A stretch of DNA of 64,000 nucleotides, from the NCBI RefSeq assembly GCF_047663525.1, contig NC_092613.1, positions 6,101,501 to 6,165,500 of the forward strand, read 5' to 3'. The position numbers and the translations under genes are program-made. Below the pieces are notes generated by a model. It saw only the letters and a list, made by a program, of their open reading frames with translations. It ran no database searches and had not been told where the DNA came from. Origin of the DNA: Anas platyrhynchos (Eukaryota; Chordata; Aves; Anseriformes; Anatidae). Below are positions 21,979 through 35,226 of this stretch, piece after piece (the stretch's first letter is position 1; each line of letters begins with the position of its first letter).

Positions 21979-22107
21979 ATGCAGACTCTTATGGAGTGGA
22001 GGAGTATCCTTTTGAAAAAGAGCAGTATCTGCCTGGCCATGGGTGGGTTTGGTATTTCAACTATATTCACTGGTAGAAGCTCTATCCCACTCCCAAGGGT
22101 TCGGTTA

Positions 22108-22655
22108 TTATGGCCACGCAAACTTATTCCAATGTTCTAGGATTAAACTCTCACTTTGCTGCCATTGGGTTTTTCCTCTGCACAGCTTTCCAGCCACTCT
22201 CCCCCAAGCCTGTAGCCTTTCATGGGGTTGTTGTGGCCAAAGTGCAGGACCCAGCACTTAGCCATGTTGAACCTCATCCCATTGGCCTCCGCCAATTAAC
22301 CCAACCTGTCCAGGTCCCTCTGCAGGGCCTCCCTACCCTCTGGCAGGTCGACACTTCCCCTCAACTTGGTGTCCTCTGTAAACTTACTGAGGGTGCACTC
22401 AATTCCCTCACCCAAATCAACAATAACAATATTAAAGAGAATGGGACCCAACACCAACCCCTGGGGAACACCTCTTGTGACCTGTCACCAGCAGGATTTC
22501 ACTCCATTCACCACCACTCTCTGGGCCCGGCCATCCAAACGATTTTTAACCCAGCAGAGTGTACCTGACCAAGCCATGGGCTGCCAGCTTCTCCAGGAGA
22601 ATACTGTGGGAGACCGTGTCAAAGCACTGAGGTCAGGGTGCCAGGAAATGACCGC
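22108..22655 (-). mobile_element. CR1 LINE fragment
   Basis: The minus strand encodes degenerate CR1 reverse transcriptase: SHSILLEKLAAHGL-like, NRLDGRAQRVVVNGVKSCW and [11 protein letters not shown]-like residues, then a DTKL-type region. It lies in the spacer between unit E and TREM2. The ends are approximate. Confidence 0.8.
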
Positions 22656-24463
22656 CAAGATGCGTGTTTCTGCAGAAAGGAAGGAAGGGAACAACGTGGT
22701 ACTACATCAGAGGAATGGAGAGGGCACTGGGGTGTTTTTGAACAGAGTTTGTCTTGCTCTGCCAGCTGCAAAGATGAGCCCTGATATAGATATGAGGAAG
22801 GTCTTGTACAGACAGTTACACAGAGCAAGAATCTGGTAGGCTGAGCAAAGAAGTTGCAGGAAGTATGACAAAGACAACAGAGGAAGAAGCAGAAGAGGGC
22901 TGTTCTCAACATCAGGTGATACAACAGAAGGGAAGTGACAGTACTTTAAGAGTGGATTATTTACTGATGTAAATGTCCAAGTGAGTCAAACATGTAATTT
23001 ATTTATGGATCTCCAGTGTAGCTCTGATACAGGCTGGCAATTTCCAAGAGTTGCCAAAGGAACACTGAACTGGCAGAGACCTGATCACCCCATTATCCTG
23101 AATAACCTCGCCATAAATTATCAAACATGTATTTCCCATGCACTTGGTCTCTACCTTTCACTGTTATGAGACATCTTTGCATCTCTGCAGGAATCCACGA
23201 ACCAGCCAGACTCAGACGTAGCTCTGTGCTTCTGCAGCACTGTGCTGTACTTTTAACAGCTCTCCCCAGCTTATTCACCAGTGCTGCCAGAGAAAACCAG
23301 CATGCCTACTTCCAGCAGTCTTTATTTATTTATTTATTTATTTTAAATTTTTTGCTACAGCATGGAAAGCAAGATCCAGTGGCTTCTTCTAAAGTCACAG
23401 AGGACCAGAAATGCATGTGAGGTTTCATGGGAAAGCTCATCAGGGCCTTGGATACCATCACTTCCCTCTTTCTGCTGGGCATACCCTAAATTATGCATTT
23501 GCTGTCTTTATTTAGCAGTCATCTGGTGAGCAATGAGAAATTAGTTTGCTGGGTGTCAGCTCAATTCCTCTAAAAGACCAAAAGCCCCAGCACTTCTTCA
23601 GCTGCACCAAGCTCTGCAGACAGGTGGCAGATTAAAGGGGCCTGAACCTCTCGTTACTCACAGGCCAGTCACATCCAGCTTTCCAAGAGGTTTCTCTTGC
23701 TAAAGCTGCAGCAGGGGAAGCTGATTTTTTCTTTGAGAATGTCAGGGTTTCCATGTTTATCTCGACACGAAAGAAAAATGGTTCCAGAAATGGATCATCC
23801 AGCCCACGATTCCCCTAACTATTTGCTATCCTTGCAGTCAGTTACACTGGGTCAAACAGTGGAAGAGTAATAGTAAAAGACAATCAAGTGGAAGAAATAC
23901 ATGTTCAGATTCACAGTTGCTTCTGATCAAAGAGAATCCAGACTTGTGCTTAGTGGAGCAACAATGAACAAGAGCTGGAATGTGTAAGAGAATTTTTAGG
24001 TGCTATGAGTTACCATTTTCTTAAACACTAACTAGAGGAAAGAAAAAGAAGGTACATTTATTAATGGGTAGACCTGCATGTTTATCTGACAATTTCTGTA
24101 AGTTAGGAAGCAAGGCTTTACCAGCACTAGCATGGAAGATCTCTAAGTAAATAAATCAAAAAATAAAAAAGGGCAGCCAGTCAGTTTGCTAATGCTGGAC
24201 ACCATCACATGATGTTCTCTTTCGGTCTGTCTAGACTAAATTCTGGTGGTGAGTGGGCAATGCTGATGCCTGAATTTTCAGCTTGTGAGAGAAATGCCTG
24301 TCCCTGACGAATTGCTCAATACACAAGCTGAAAAAGATGCCAAGTTCCTGTGCTCATTCCTTCCGGCAGAGGAAGGAGGGGGGAAAAGCAAGCTGCTCTT
24401 GGGCAATGATCCTTTTTGCTTTTGTCCAGACTCATCTCTTGACTGCTTCTCTGCTGGACAGAC
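22656..24463. other. Spacer between unit E and TREM2
   Basis: AT-richer sequence with a TTTA microsatellite near 23,320. No exon or gene is recognised. The last few hundred bases should hold the TREM2 promoter; an AGAGGAAG ETS-like site lies about 95 bases before the start codon (near 24,368). Confidence 0.5.
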
Positions 24464-27400
24464 ATGGAGAAGCTCACGCACCTCATCTTGTTGCTTTTGT
24501 CAGGTAAGAAAGCATGCACGGCCTTGGGTTTCAGTTAACAGGCAGGGTAAAGGACTGGTATAAACTTTCTATCTGTGCCTCATATAAGATTATTGATAAT
24601 ACTACAGAAAAAGACTGCACAGGCCATGAGATACAGTAGCTCCTTCTGGATGCAAAGGCATCTTCGTGGTAGCATGCAGCTCTTCGGAAGACCAATAAAA
24701 ACTCTTATTATGGTTGAAGTTTGCTCTTTTCTCTTAATTTAACAAAGGGCCGGCAATGATCCAAGCACTCACCTTTTCTCGCAGGGATCCTTTTGAGTTA
24801 TAACAGGAGTCTTATGTGCCTTCTGAGAGTGAAACTGCAAAATCCTACTTGTTTGCATTCGTAGGGGGTTGGTTGGATGTAAAATGCAGCAGCTGTGGTT
24901 CCAGAGGAGGAAAATAAAATTCATTGAAACAGGGGCCTCTCCTCTGAAATCTTAGGCATCGCAATAAGCCAAGAAGAACATCTTTGTAGAGGGCAACACT
25001 CCCAGTCTCTATTTTCAGCTTGGACAGCAATGTCCACTTGCAATGAGAAACCAGGCACAGGATCTAGCTGGTATTCCCAGCTCAAAGCGTCCCCTCTGCA
25101 GCCAAATTCTGGAGAGGCTAGATATCTGAAAGAGTGCACAGAAAGGTAACGGATGTAGGTTTTGGGAGCACAGAAACCTATCTCAATTATGACAAAAATC
25201 TGAATGCACTTGGAAAAAAAGTCCACTATATTGTTTCCGGAAGCAAGCAACAAGGGAGAACAAACAGCAAAGGACCCGTCAGCAGAATTGGCTGAAAAGA
25301 TAATGACACAGTTTTTCCACAGGGGCATCAGCAAATCTTTAAATGCCATGACTCTGATCAAGACATTTTTGCAGAGGTGTTTTTGGTCAGTAAGAGAAGT
25401 ACCTGGGGCTGCCAAGGAACTGAAGGTAACTGAACTAGGGGCAAGGAATGGTCCACAAGAGAAATAAGAGAGGGATTTAACATGTTTAGTTGGCTTGCAC
25501 AGGACTGGACTGGGCATGGAGAGAGGTAACCCTTGACTGGAAGTAGCCAGTGGAGCAAAATATCAGGATAAAGGTTTGTAGGTGTTAGATAATTGGAGAG
25601 CATAGCTCCACTTTTAGGCTTTCTTCTAGGAAAGCCTGAAAGACCTTCAGTGGTTCTTTTTTTTTTAGTTTACAATTCACTCAGAATTTTTATGATTATT
25701 TTAAGACATATTATTAAAAGGCTCTGCCAGCTCAAAGTCCTTACAATGACCTATCTTTTTTAAATTTACTTCTGTTTTAGTGTTACGTATGGTTTCACAG
25801 AAGCCTCAGCCTTTTTCACTAGAAATACAAATACTTTCATAAATACCACACTGCACTCCTCCCCAGAATTATTTATAGTTAAGATGGTCCCTTCTGTCTT
25901 TGCCCACCACAAAGAGGAATGGAAATCAGAAATAAGGAACTAAAGCAAAAAATAAAATAAAAAAAAAAATATATATATATAAAAAAAGAAGCTGAAGATC
26001 ACTTATAAACAGGATTAAAATTAAAGGGATATTAAAAGACAGGGTGAAAACATCTGCTGACTCTGGAATCAGGACTCGGATTAAGAAGTAACCTGCTAAA
26101 CATCTAGTTGTGCACTTGTAGGTATCACTTCCAGCATCCACCAAGGCTGTTTTGCTTCCCTTTGGCTGTGTAAAGCCCTTAAAATTGGGGTAATCTTCAT
26201 GGGCATTCACTGCACAGGACCTTTTCCACAGCAGAGTGCACACTGGAGCCAAATCCATCCTTCTGAACATATGTGGAATCTATACCTTTGAACCTTGCTG
26301 CAGCTGTATTCAAGTAGGCAGGTCGGATGCTGCAAAGTAGGGGTGTTACAGCAGGACAAATCTGAGTGTTACTCAAAAACAACTGGTCATTATTGTGTCA
26401 AGCTGTGTTTTGATGATTTGCCTTGTGAAAAGACCTCTTAAAAGCCAAGCCAGTTTGCCTGGCGCCCAGTCAATCTACTTGAATACCCAGCTTCATGCTC
26501 CTCAGAACGAGAGGAAAATGCAAGTTTATTTTTAATCCCCCAGTCGTGCTGGCCAACTGCTTCCTCTTAATGGGCAGGAGCCCAACGACTACAGCAAGCG
26601 TGATGTGGTTGCGCTCCAGACTGCAATCCACAGCCGTCACCACAGGGCCAGAAGGGGAAGATGAAGACCAAAATTGGCTGAGCTTCAGAAAATCTGAAAT
26701 ATTAACGGAACGGTTACCTCAGTCCCTTCCCCAAGAGCTGCCTGGCACGAGCTAGATGACACACGAGTCAAAAGGGTCACTACTGACATATTTCAACAAA
26801 GTCTGAACCAAGACTCTCATGAGGGAAGCAGACAGGTGAGCCAGCCCTACAGTTGGCAGCAGTCATCATTAGAGTTGTAAAAGAGGAAAACGGCATTTGT
26901 TTAGCCTAAACACAGTGATAAGCAATAGATGTAAAAGAGATGTGGCTCACCGCTTTCTCCTTCTAGCATCCTGTGCTGCAGACAACGTCACCCTGGTGTA
27001 CGGAGAGGAGGGGGGGACCATATCTATCAATTGTACCTATAACCCCCGGCAGCAGCGGTGGAGAGAAAAGAGCTGGTGCAAGCAGATCGATGAGACCAAG
27101 TGCCAACACGTGGTGAGCGCCCGCCGCTTCTGGCTGCCCTTCCTGAAGAACAGGAACGGCACCACTGCCATCAGTGACGACATCCACAAAGGGGTCCTGA
27201 CGGTGACCATGAAGCGACTCAAGAAGCAGGACGCTGGGCTGTACCAGTGCAGGACCGACTTCTTGGGGGAAACAAACACCTTACAGAAGGTGCAAGTGAA
27301 AGTGCTGACAGGTAGGTCCTGAGGCTCTGTGTTTTATAAGTTCCTGAGTTTTAACTTAAATTTCACGTGTCTGCAGATGTCAAGGCCTTATTTTGGTAAA

Positions 27401-28340
27401 CATCTACTTTCCTAAGGAAGTACCATGCTTCGTTGTCTCTTTTTAGTTCCTAATTTACAGCAACTACTACAGACATCTAACACACGTCATCTATAATTAC
27501 CCAGATTAATCTCCTAGCATGCATCTCATTGTCCAGTCTCTTCTTGGTTGCCTGTGCCTAACTGGGGCACTGGTTTTGTGAAACCAATGGGTATCACGCA
27601 GAAACACTTGCAGACTAAACTGTTCTGTTTCTGTCATCAGCTGTCCTGGAAACCCAAATGCCAGAGGAGCCTAGAGCTGTTCACAGCATCTCCAGGTAAG
27701 CCATAAAACTTTTTCTCAGGCCGTGAACTCTAACTTTCCTAGGACTAAACTAGATTAGCTTCTGCACCTCTGTTTGAAGCTGAATACCACCACAGGCATA
27801 TTCTCTGCCTATTCCTAATCCATGACAAATCTCAAAGCTGCTGTGTAGTTTCTAAACAGAATGCAGTGCTTCAGGGACAGGCAAAACAAATCCTGCAGAT
27901 CACAATTTAATGGTGGACTCGGCAATGCTGGGTTAAAGATTGGACTAGATGATCTTGCAGGTTTTTTTCACCTAAAACAGATTCTATGATTCTATAATTC
28001 ATATGTGAGATCTTAAACTTAAAACTTATAATAGTTGTTCTAACCTCCAAGGCTCTGCTATGCCCAGGCAGGGACTGCTTGTCACATGAGATGCTACCAT
28101 CTTTGCACTTTGTACTACCAAGGTACAAGAACTTTTTTAAAGGTTGAACCATCCCTTCCTGGCTAAGCCTTTTTTGTTGTGCTTATGGCTCCCCATAGCA
28201 TCCATCCTGAAGCTGACTTCACTGTCTTCTACGTCTTTGGCGGACTCCTGGCTGTCAAGCTTGTGGTGGCCGTGCTGATCTTTTTGTCATTAGCAAGAGT
28301 GGGAAAAACAGAGAGACAGAGGAGAACAACTCAAGCCTGA
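24464..28340 (+). CDS. TREM2: TREM2 orthologue
   Basis: Exons: signal 24464-24503 (MEKLTHLILLLLS), IgV 26967-27311, stalk 27641-27695, TM/tail 28199-28340; 193 residues. The IgV domain (about 15-128) parallels human TREM2 closely: SWCKQ, CQHVVSARRFWLPFLKNRNGTTAISDD against human [28 protein letters not shown], then LTVTMKRLKKQDAGLYQCR. The TM helix has Lys at about residue 167, as in human TREM2, and the tail is short and tyrosine-free. Known: TREM2 is a DAP12-coupled receptor of macrophages, microglia and osteoclasts that binds lipids and apolipoproteins. Sequons: NCT and NGT. The aligned counterparts of human Arg47 and Arg62 are Glu and His. The stalk is short and the protein is shorter than human (230). 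Chicken 'TREM-A1' may be the same gene (not checked). Confidence 0.92.
24504..26966 (+). other. TREM2 intron 1
   Basis: About 2.46 kb with no further exon recognised. It contains an AT microsatellite (about 25,960-25,985) and no clear transposon. Confidence 0.6.
27905..28000 (+). mobile_element. CR1 3' end in TREM2 intron 3
   Basis: GATTGGACTAGATGATCTTG followed by the ATTCTATGATTCTATAATTC tail, the sense-strand CR1 3' terminus. It is strongly 5'-truncated. Confidence 0.8.
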
Positions 28341-28824
28341 ATGAACAGCGGGTCCTCCCTTTCCCTGGTGACCTCGTAAAGCATGCACGTGATGGAATCA
28401 GCTCCTCCTCGAGAGCGCTGCTTAGAGCTGAACCAAGACAATCGACAGGGAAATGAACATCAATCATTTTCCAGCAAAGCTTTGCCACCTGCTGTAAGAA
28501 AGAAAAGGATGACCCACGGGACATAGGTATTGACAGACCTATCGCCCTAAAGAGGGAATGTCACCATCTCACCTTCTCTCATTGCCGCTGACCAACTTTT
28601 CCCAACGCAACTGAAGTGAAAGGATGCTGCCAGCAACACCTGAACCTGGTGGAAGGAGATGGAACTGGGGGTTGGGGGGAAAGAGGAATATGAAATATTT
28701 TTGTCAAGAGATCCAGCAAAGACTTACCTATGCGCAGAGATGCTTCCCCTGACACAGTAAAGGTGACAGAGCTCTGCTCCATTTTCCCCCAGCTCAGTGC
28801 CAGGCCAGACAATGCTTTGTTGTA

Positions 28825-28830
28825 AATAAA
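28825..28830 (+). terminator. Poly(A) signal of TREM2
   Basis: AATAAA about 485 bases after the TREM2 stop codon, giving a plausible 3' UTR of 28,341 to about 28,850. Confidence 0.55.
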
Positions 28831-28850
28831 AGTACAAATATGCCAGTGAA

Positions 28851-30189
28851 CATAAACAGGAGTTCAGGTAATGCAGCTCAACCACCGTGTGTTCTTGTGG
28901 AACTCATAAATGCACACACAGACAATGTACAAATTTTAAGACATGGTTCTGTCAAAATTCCCCAAGGAGCTTTTGATTCATTGAAGAGCTAATAGCTTTG
29001 TTCAGCACGTCCTGTACCTCTACAAAACCGCTGAACGCTTCTTCCAGAGGCGTGAAATATAACCAGAAGTGTGTGCTTTGTACTGAAAGCCAGTATTATT
29101 GTCTAGAAATTAGTTTTGTAACTGAGACTCCACCCTCTAATGACTGACCTTTTTGCTATACTCATGGCCATGCAGTGCTCTGCTATCACCTCTAGTCACT
29201 GCGAGTAACTGCTCCATACCCAGGCAGTTATTCCAGAAACTTATCTCCAGCATCACTCCACTGGGGTCTGGATTGAGACCCATCAACGTGATGTTATTTC
29301 ACAGTACTGCCAGGTGACAGGTTCTCTTTTCCCAAAGTGACCAGCTCCCACAGATTTCCTCTGGCAGAATGGATCCTTAGTGGACAGTCGGTGTGGAAAG
29401 AGATGCGAAACTGCAGAATGTAACAGGAAGGGACGTGAAGGCTACGCACAACCCTGAGCCTGCTTCCTCATTTCTCAAGTGAAACGTTCAAAGCATGAAC
29501 TCTTTGTGCTTTTCCCCGCCTTTCATCTACTTTCTCAAAGGGATGTTACCAACATGATCATTGTTTATCACTCCCCCAAATGAAGCTGCATCTAACTGCC
29601 CAAACACCCCAAACCCAAGGCCACATATTTCTGTATTTCCTTGCATTGCCTACAAAGCTAAATAAAAAACTGATTATCTTACTTAATGTGGATTCATGAT
29701 AAAATGCTGGAGTACCCCAACTCACAATACATCACCCAAACGGTAACACTTAGAACATGTCGGCACATTTATAGTGTACAGAAATGCCCCAGGACACCCA
29801 GGCAGGTTGGCAGGTCTTGCATCTAAGTGCAAAACAGCAGGAAGAATGAACACGTCCTACTGAAAGCTGCTCTGTAGTACGTCAAGGTGGCCCTAGAGAC
29901 CAAAAATATCCATTTCTTTCCCAGCCACACAGCATGGTTGCTAAATATGGCTATCTAGAAAACAATATATTTAAAGCAAAAAAAAGCAGCCAGTAAACAT
30001 GGTGCAGCCTTCCCACATGGGAAGTAATATTAAGACTGTGGTTAAAAGATGTTAGTGACTCCAAACTGGAAACATCACTAGGCAGCAGATGACTGTAAAC
30101 GACAAAGCAAGTTAAGTTCCCCAGCACTAGAGAATTCCTCAGTGATAAAGAAGATCTGGGATATTTTTTTTCTCACTTTCTACTTGAGG
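28851..30189. other. Spacer between TREM2 and the next TREM gene
   Basis: Unique-looking AT-rich sequence with no exon or repeat recognised. It must contain the promoter of the receptor gene starting at 30,190. Confidence 0.5.
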
Positions 30190-33100
30190 ATGGGCAGTTT
30201 TCCAGCCCTGCTGCTCTTGCTGGCACTACCAGGTAAGGCTCAGAGACTTATTTCTCCAGGGAACGGGGTTCTGTCTGTGCTGTTGTGTGCATTGCACACT
30301 CTTATTTACACTTTTTATTCAGGCCATCTATGGCCAGACACAGAATAAAACTGCCAGATGTCAATGAGGGACTACAAGGGAGGACACATTCAGCCTGAAA
30401 TGTGCTTATTTTAATTATACAAGCTTTTGGCTTCTCATTCTTCTTTACAGTAGTTTGTTAGTTTGTCCAAAAATTAATTTTATGAGGGATACCTGGAAAT
30501 TTCTGACCTTCTTAGACCTTCCTTTCCCACCACTGAAGCATTCTTAGTCTGAAATCATCCAGCATATGGGGAGGGAAATCTGTGTTGCTTGCTCCAGATT
30601 CGTGATGGATGAGGTATTGTGAGCAATGTCAGACAGGCTAGCTGCTGTTTGCTTTCTTACTGCCAATAAATACTGAGTCCACAGAGAGGAACAATCTGAA
30701 TAACAATGGAAAAAGGGTAGCGGCACCCTTTTTCTAGGCTAGGCATGGATGTTTATTTATGCAAAACTGCAGAGTTAAATAACTCTTCTCACAGTCCCAG
30801 CGGTATTAGTGGTATAACGTAAGAAAAAGTGACATACTAAGATGACATTAGTTCTAGCATCAATTTTCTTTTTCTTTTTTATTTTTTTGAAAGGATCGTG
30901 CATGCCAGGAGAGGACACGCACATGTTTCTGCAAGTAGAGGGAGACACCTTCAGAGCTAACTGTTCATATGATGTGCGCAAGCATTTACACAAGAAGAAA
31001 TTCTGGTGCAAGGAGCAACCAGAAAAATATTGTCCAGGCTTACCCTTGAGATTCCCTTCAGAAGAAGGGCTTAATCCTCACCGTGCACAGTATCGTCCTG
31101 TTCAGCTGAAAGACTTTGGAGGCGGCTGGTTTTCTGTTAGCATGGCAGCACTTCGACGAGAGGATTCTGGCACATACCAGTGTGGAGTCTGGGTAGATCT
31201 GAAGCAAATTTTGCTGCAAAGAATACAGATGGTGGTTTCACCTACGGGTGAGCTATGAGGTCAACAGTGCACTGGGTGGGAGACAGCCAAAATAAATCAA
31301 GAATGATGCCTCATTTCCAGTTTTTGTTCCATAGCAAAGTATGGCGTATCTAGTCACAGAGATTCCACTAGAGATTATCGAGGGCAATAAGAAAATGCAA
31401 TATGTATCCGCATGTATCTAGAGGCAGAAATGGCCAGGAATTTTTTTTTTTCCACATTAAATCAAAAAGGGAAAGGGAAAGAAAGTCAAAGGGAAAGAAA
31501 TCATTGCTTAAAAAATTACTGTCAAAAACCATGAATACAATTTTGTGGGATTATACTCATCAAAAACAAATGGGTTTAGGTTTGGGGCAGAAACATTTCA
31601 GACAAGTTGATGAAAGCAAACAAAAAAAAATACTTTTTTTGGTATAAGATCTTCCATTTTGTTGAAAACATTTTCCAGTAACAGAGATCTTTCACATAGG
31701 CTTTGATAACTCAAGCAGCCAACTTATTAAAGGTGTTAAAAGACTTGTGAGATGGAGCAACACCCTCCTAAATTTGAACACAGCACAGAGGTAGCTCCAT
31801 GTCACAGCACCCGGGGAATTTGACAGCAAGGACAGCCCTGGAACCTGATACCAGGGCTGCTAACTTCCACATCTTCTGCCAGTTCTCTTTGTTGGGTGAG
31901 ATGTGTGCTGTTGTGGGGATTGCATTTTCCTGTCTCTTGCCCCTCTAATGAATCATCACTTTGTTGTCTTTAGAACCTGTAATAATATTTGCAAAAAAAG
32001 GGAAATCCCTGTTCCTTCATTGCTCCTATTCTGTGACAATCAACGTCGGGAAGCTTCAACATTTTCTGTGGTGCAAAATGGTGTCCCGAGTTACATGTCA
32101 ACCTATTATCAGAGCTAACACTGATCAAAGTATCATTAAAGTAGGAAGGACTAAAATGACGAATGACTTCTCATGGAAAATGATTAGAGTGTGGCTGAAA
32201 AATCTCCAACTTAATGACTCAGGAGAATACCATCTCGAGAGCCATTTCCAGGGGAGAAACAAACTGCTGAAGAGGATCATGCTGGAAGTTTTGGGTGAGT
32301 TAATCAAAGAAATAATGATGATCTTCTAAAAGTCAGCAGTTTCTTAGTACTTGACAAGAAAGACTCCAGTTCAACATTAAAGAGCTCTCTTCTGAGCCTT
32401 GAAATTTCCTGAGACACAGATAATTCCTGAATTTCCTTTCTTACACAGATTTTTTGATACATACTAATGGTAGAAATTGCAGCCAATTCTTGGGAGGGAG
32501 GCAGTCTGGTTTGGCTTCATTGACTAATGAAATTTAACATTCACATCAGCAGATGAAACAGACTCCAAGAGATCTGAACACTTACCTGAATTTCTACCTG
32601 AGTTCACCTCTTTATCACTGTTCATTAATAAACTTTTCTATTTGCTTCCACACTTTACTTCTTCTGCTTTTAGCCAGTGCAGAAAGCAGCAAAACAGAAG
32701 ATACTTGGTGGAAGCTATTTGATTTTTCTGACAAGTGAAAAATGTGGAGGGAAGGGGAAACCACAAGATTTCTTTTTTAAGAAAAACATCACAAGAATTT
32801 TTTTTCTTTTTCTAAAATGCTTCCTTTCTAACAGCATTCAATTGCAACTCATCACTTTCTAAAATGGCATGAATTTTCATGGCTTACCTATCCCTTCTAC
32901 AAAACTTAACCCCGACAGTAGCTGTCCTTTCCCTTTGACTGTCACAGAACCCAAACTTAAAAGGGAAGCAGAAACCACAACTCTTTTGCCTCTCTGCACG
33001 TGATATAGTCATCAAATAAGTATGTTTTCCAAGGCATGATGAAATTCAGTAGGAAATATTTCACAAGAATTAAAAACAAAACAAAACAAAAAACAGAGGA

Positions 33101-35226
33101 CTATAACCAAAAGGGAAGAAAACTGGACTCACAGGATGTCTGTTCCTGTCCAGCTAGCTACTAACGGTCTGGCTGAGCCTACACCTGATGTTTTTATTTA
33201 GATTCATTGATAAAAAGTACTACTCAACAACCTAAACAAAACTCCCAGATCCTTCTTGACAAACTGGATGATCCCACTCTAGTGCCTGCTGCATTAATAA
33301 GTCTTCTGTGGGTAAATAACACAGGAGGAATATTCTTGTGCACAATTTCATGGGTAACAAACAAGCAATAATTCTGGAGCATCCAACCAGCCTGCAATGC
33401 AGGATTTTTTTAGCATGAGAGAAAGTCACCAGGGATGGATCAATGTGGGAAAATCACCTGTTCTTGTGTTTTGTTTCTTTTTTTCAAGGGGAAAAACAGG
33501 AACTGGATGCCAGCCCCACAGATGCCAGCAAAAAGCACAAGAGGTAAAAGCAAAGACTCTAATCATAGCATTTTGGAGGCAGTGCAGGATTTGAGCGGTG
33601 CTGTGACAAACAGCTGAAACTTGCATGCACACACACACATGTAGGCTTCCGTTTCTCTGCCATGGGGTTTGGATCAACCTCCCCAAGCCCCATATAAAGC
33701 TGCAGAAGTCTCCTATTGGTTTCAGGAGCACCAGGAGAGGCCTCTGCTGACGATGCCCAGTTTGACTGCATCCTTCCTTTCTACATGGTTAAAAGGGACA
33801 ACCATATGGCCCATGCAATGCTACAATGATTCTGCCTCTGGTACAAGCAGACCAGCCTAAGACCAACCCCAGCTAAACAACATGGAATGTTAGATGAGAG
33901 TTACTACCAGACCTGATCAAAAGAGACCCCCATAATGATCTTGATCAGAGATCATGAAAAGGGCAACTGCATCCTGATGAGGGATGCCTTTGAGCTCTAG
34001 TAGCACTGCAACTGAGTGCAGGAAGAGATTTCAAGCTTCTGAATTTGCCCTGGACCTGCCAAGTGCCAAAGAAAATACAGCTGGGATGGATCCTTTGTGT
34101 CTGTAGACCAGTACTGGCCACCCAGAACCAAACTTGTTTAGAGAGAGCATGCTGAATTTTTATCCTGGAACCAAATTCCATTTTTCAACACACAAAATCC
34201 CCTTCCAAATTAGCCTAATCGCCTCTCATGCTGTAAATAGTAATGGAGATACCACGCTTTTCCTTGCAGGACTCTTTATGCTGTCATGGTGCTGAGTTCC
34301 ATCCTGGCTACAACTGCCCTGATTGCTATTGTTACACTCCTTGCCACCAGCTACATCAGAAGGAAAAGAGCAGGTAAAGCTCTCTAATCCTCTTCTCTAT
34401 TTTTCCCTGCCCCTAGGGCCTGGTTTCCCAGCACCCTGAATATCAGTAAGGTTTACTTGTAGTATCGTTGCAAAGGGAAGAAACAAGACCAAGCTGAGAG
34501 AAATGCAACATGTGAGCTAAATCAGGGATAGCAGAGAGAGGGCAATCATTTTTACGATGAAAAGGTAAAGGTGTGGTTCTGCACTCAAAGGAGACTCTGT
34601 TATTCGTGGCAGGAAAAGAGATGGACTTTGGCAGACATCCTGATTTCAGAAAAGGAGTGCAGCAGGTAAGAGAGCATCAAAAATCCCTCATTCTTGGTGC
34701 TTTGTTTGATCTCAGTCACGTGAAGACGCTGGCTCTGTGCTTACCACTCAAGGCGATTACAAAGCACACGATACCACACATCCTACAGCGAACACGTAGC
34801 ATCCGCTCAAGCCAGCAGACTGCAGCTAGCGGTCTGCGTTTGTGATTGCCAAATGTGGCTGCAGAGCAGGCACAACCTGACTCAGTTATTTGGCTAAGTC
34901 ATAACCCCTCTGCATGTTTTTGTTTACAATACTCAGAAAAAAAACTCTTCATTTCTTTTCAGAAGGATGGAAGAAAAAATACGAATAGAAGTTCAAATGG
35001 GGATAAGAATGACTGCACAACATATGCTGTCTTAAGGCACCAAACTCAACCAGAGCCTGAAGATGTTACATATGTCAACGTGCAGCCTTCACCAAAAGTT
35101 TTATTCCACCTTGAAGAACCATCAGGGAACTCAGCTTTCTCAGGACCTGTAGAATACGCTACTGTTTTCTTCAGAGCCACAGCTCCACATTCTGGAACTG
35201 AGAAAGAGAAAAACAGGTCCACCTAA
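30190..35226 (+). CDS. Inhibitory two-IgV TREM receptor (TREM-B / TREML-like)
   Basis: Exons: signal 30190-30232 (MGSFPALLLLLALPG), V1 30894-31247, V2 31974-32294, hinge 33489-33543, TM 34270-34373, 34613-34665, tail 34963-35226; 397 residues, with splice phases as in unit E. V1 (about 16-132) keeps the TREM cysteines (NCSY, FWCK, TYQCGVW). V2 (about 134-239) keeps HCSY, LWCK and VTC but has Leu at about residue 220 where the F-strand Cys belongs (DSGEYHL). The TM helix is uncharged. Tail tyrosines: TTYAVL (about 331, ITSM-like), VTYVNV (about 347, ITIM) and VEYATV (about 375, ITIM). Known: such motifs recruit SHP phosphatases. Inferred: an inhibitory receptor sharing an ancestor with unit E, whose last motif is VEYAII. 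It could be the orthologue of chicken TREM-B1; no symbol is given because paralogues cannot be separated here. Confidence 0.87.
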
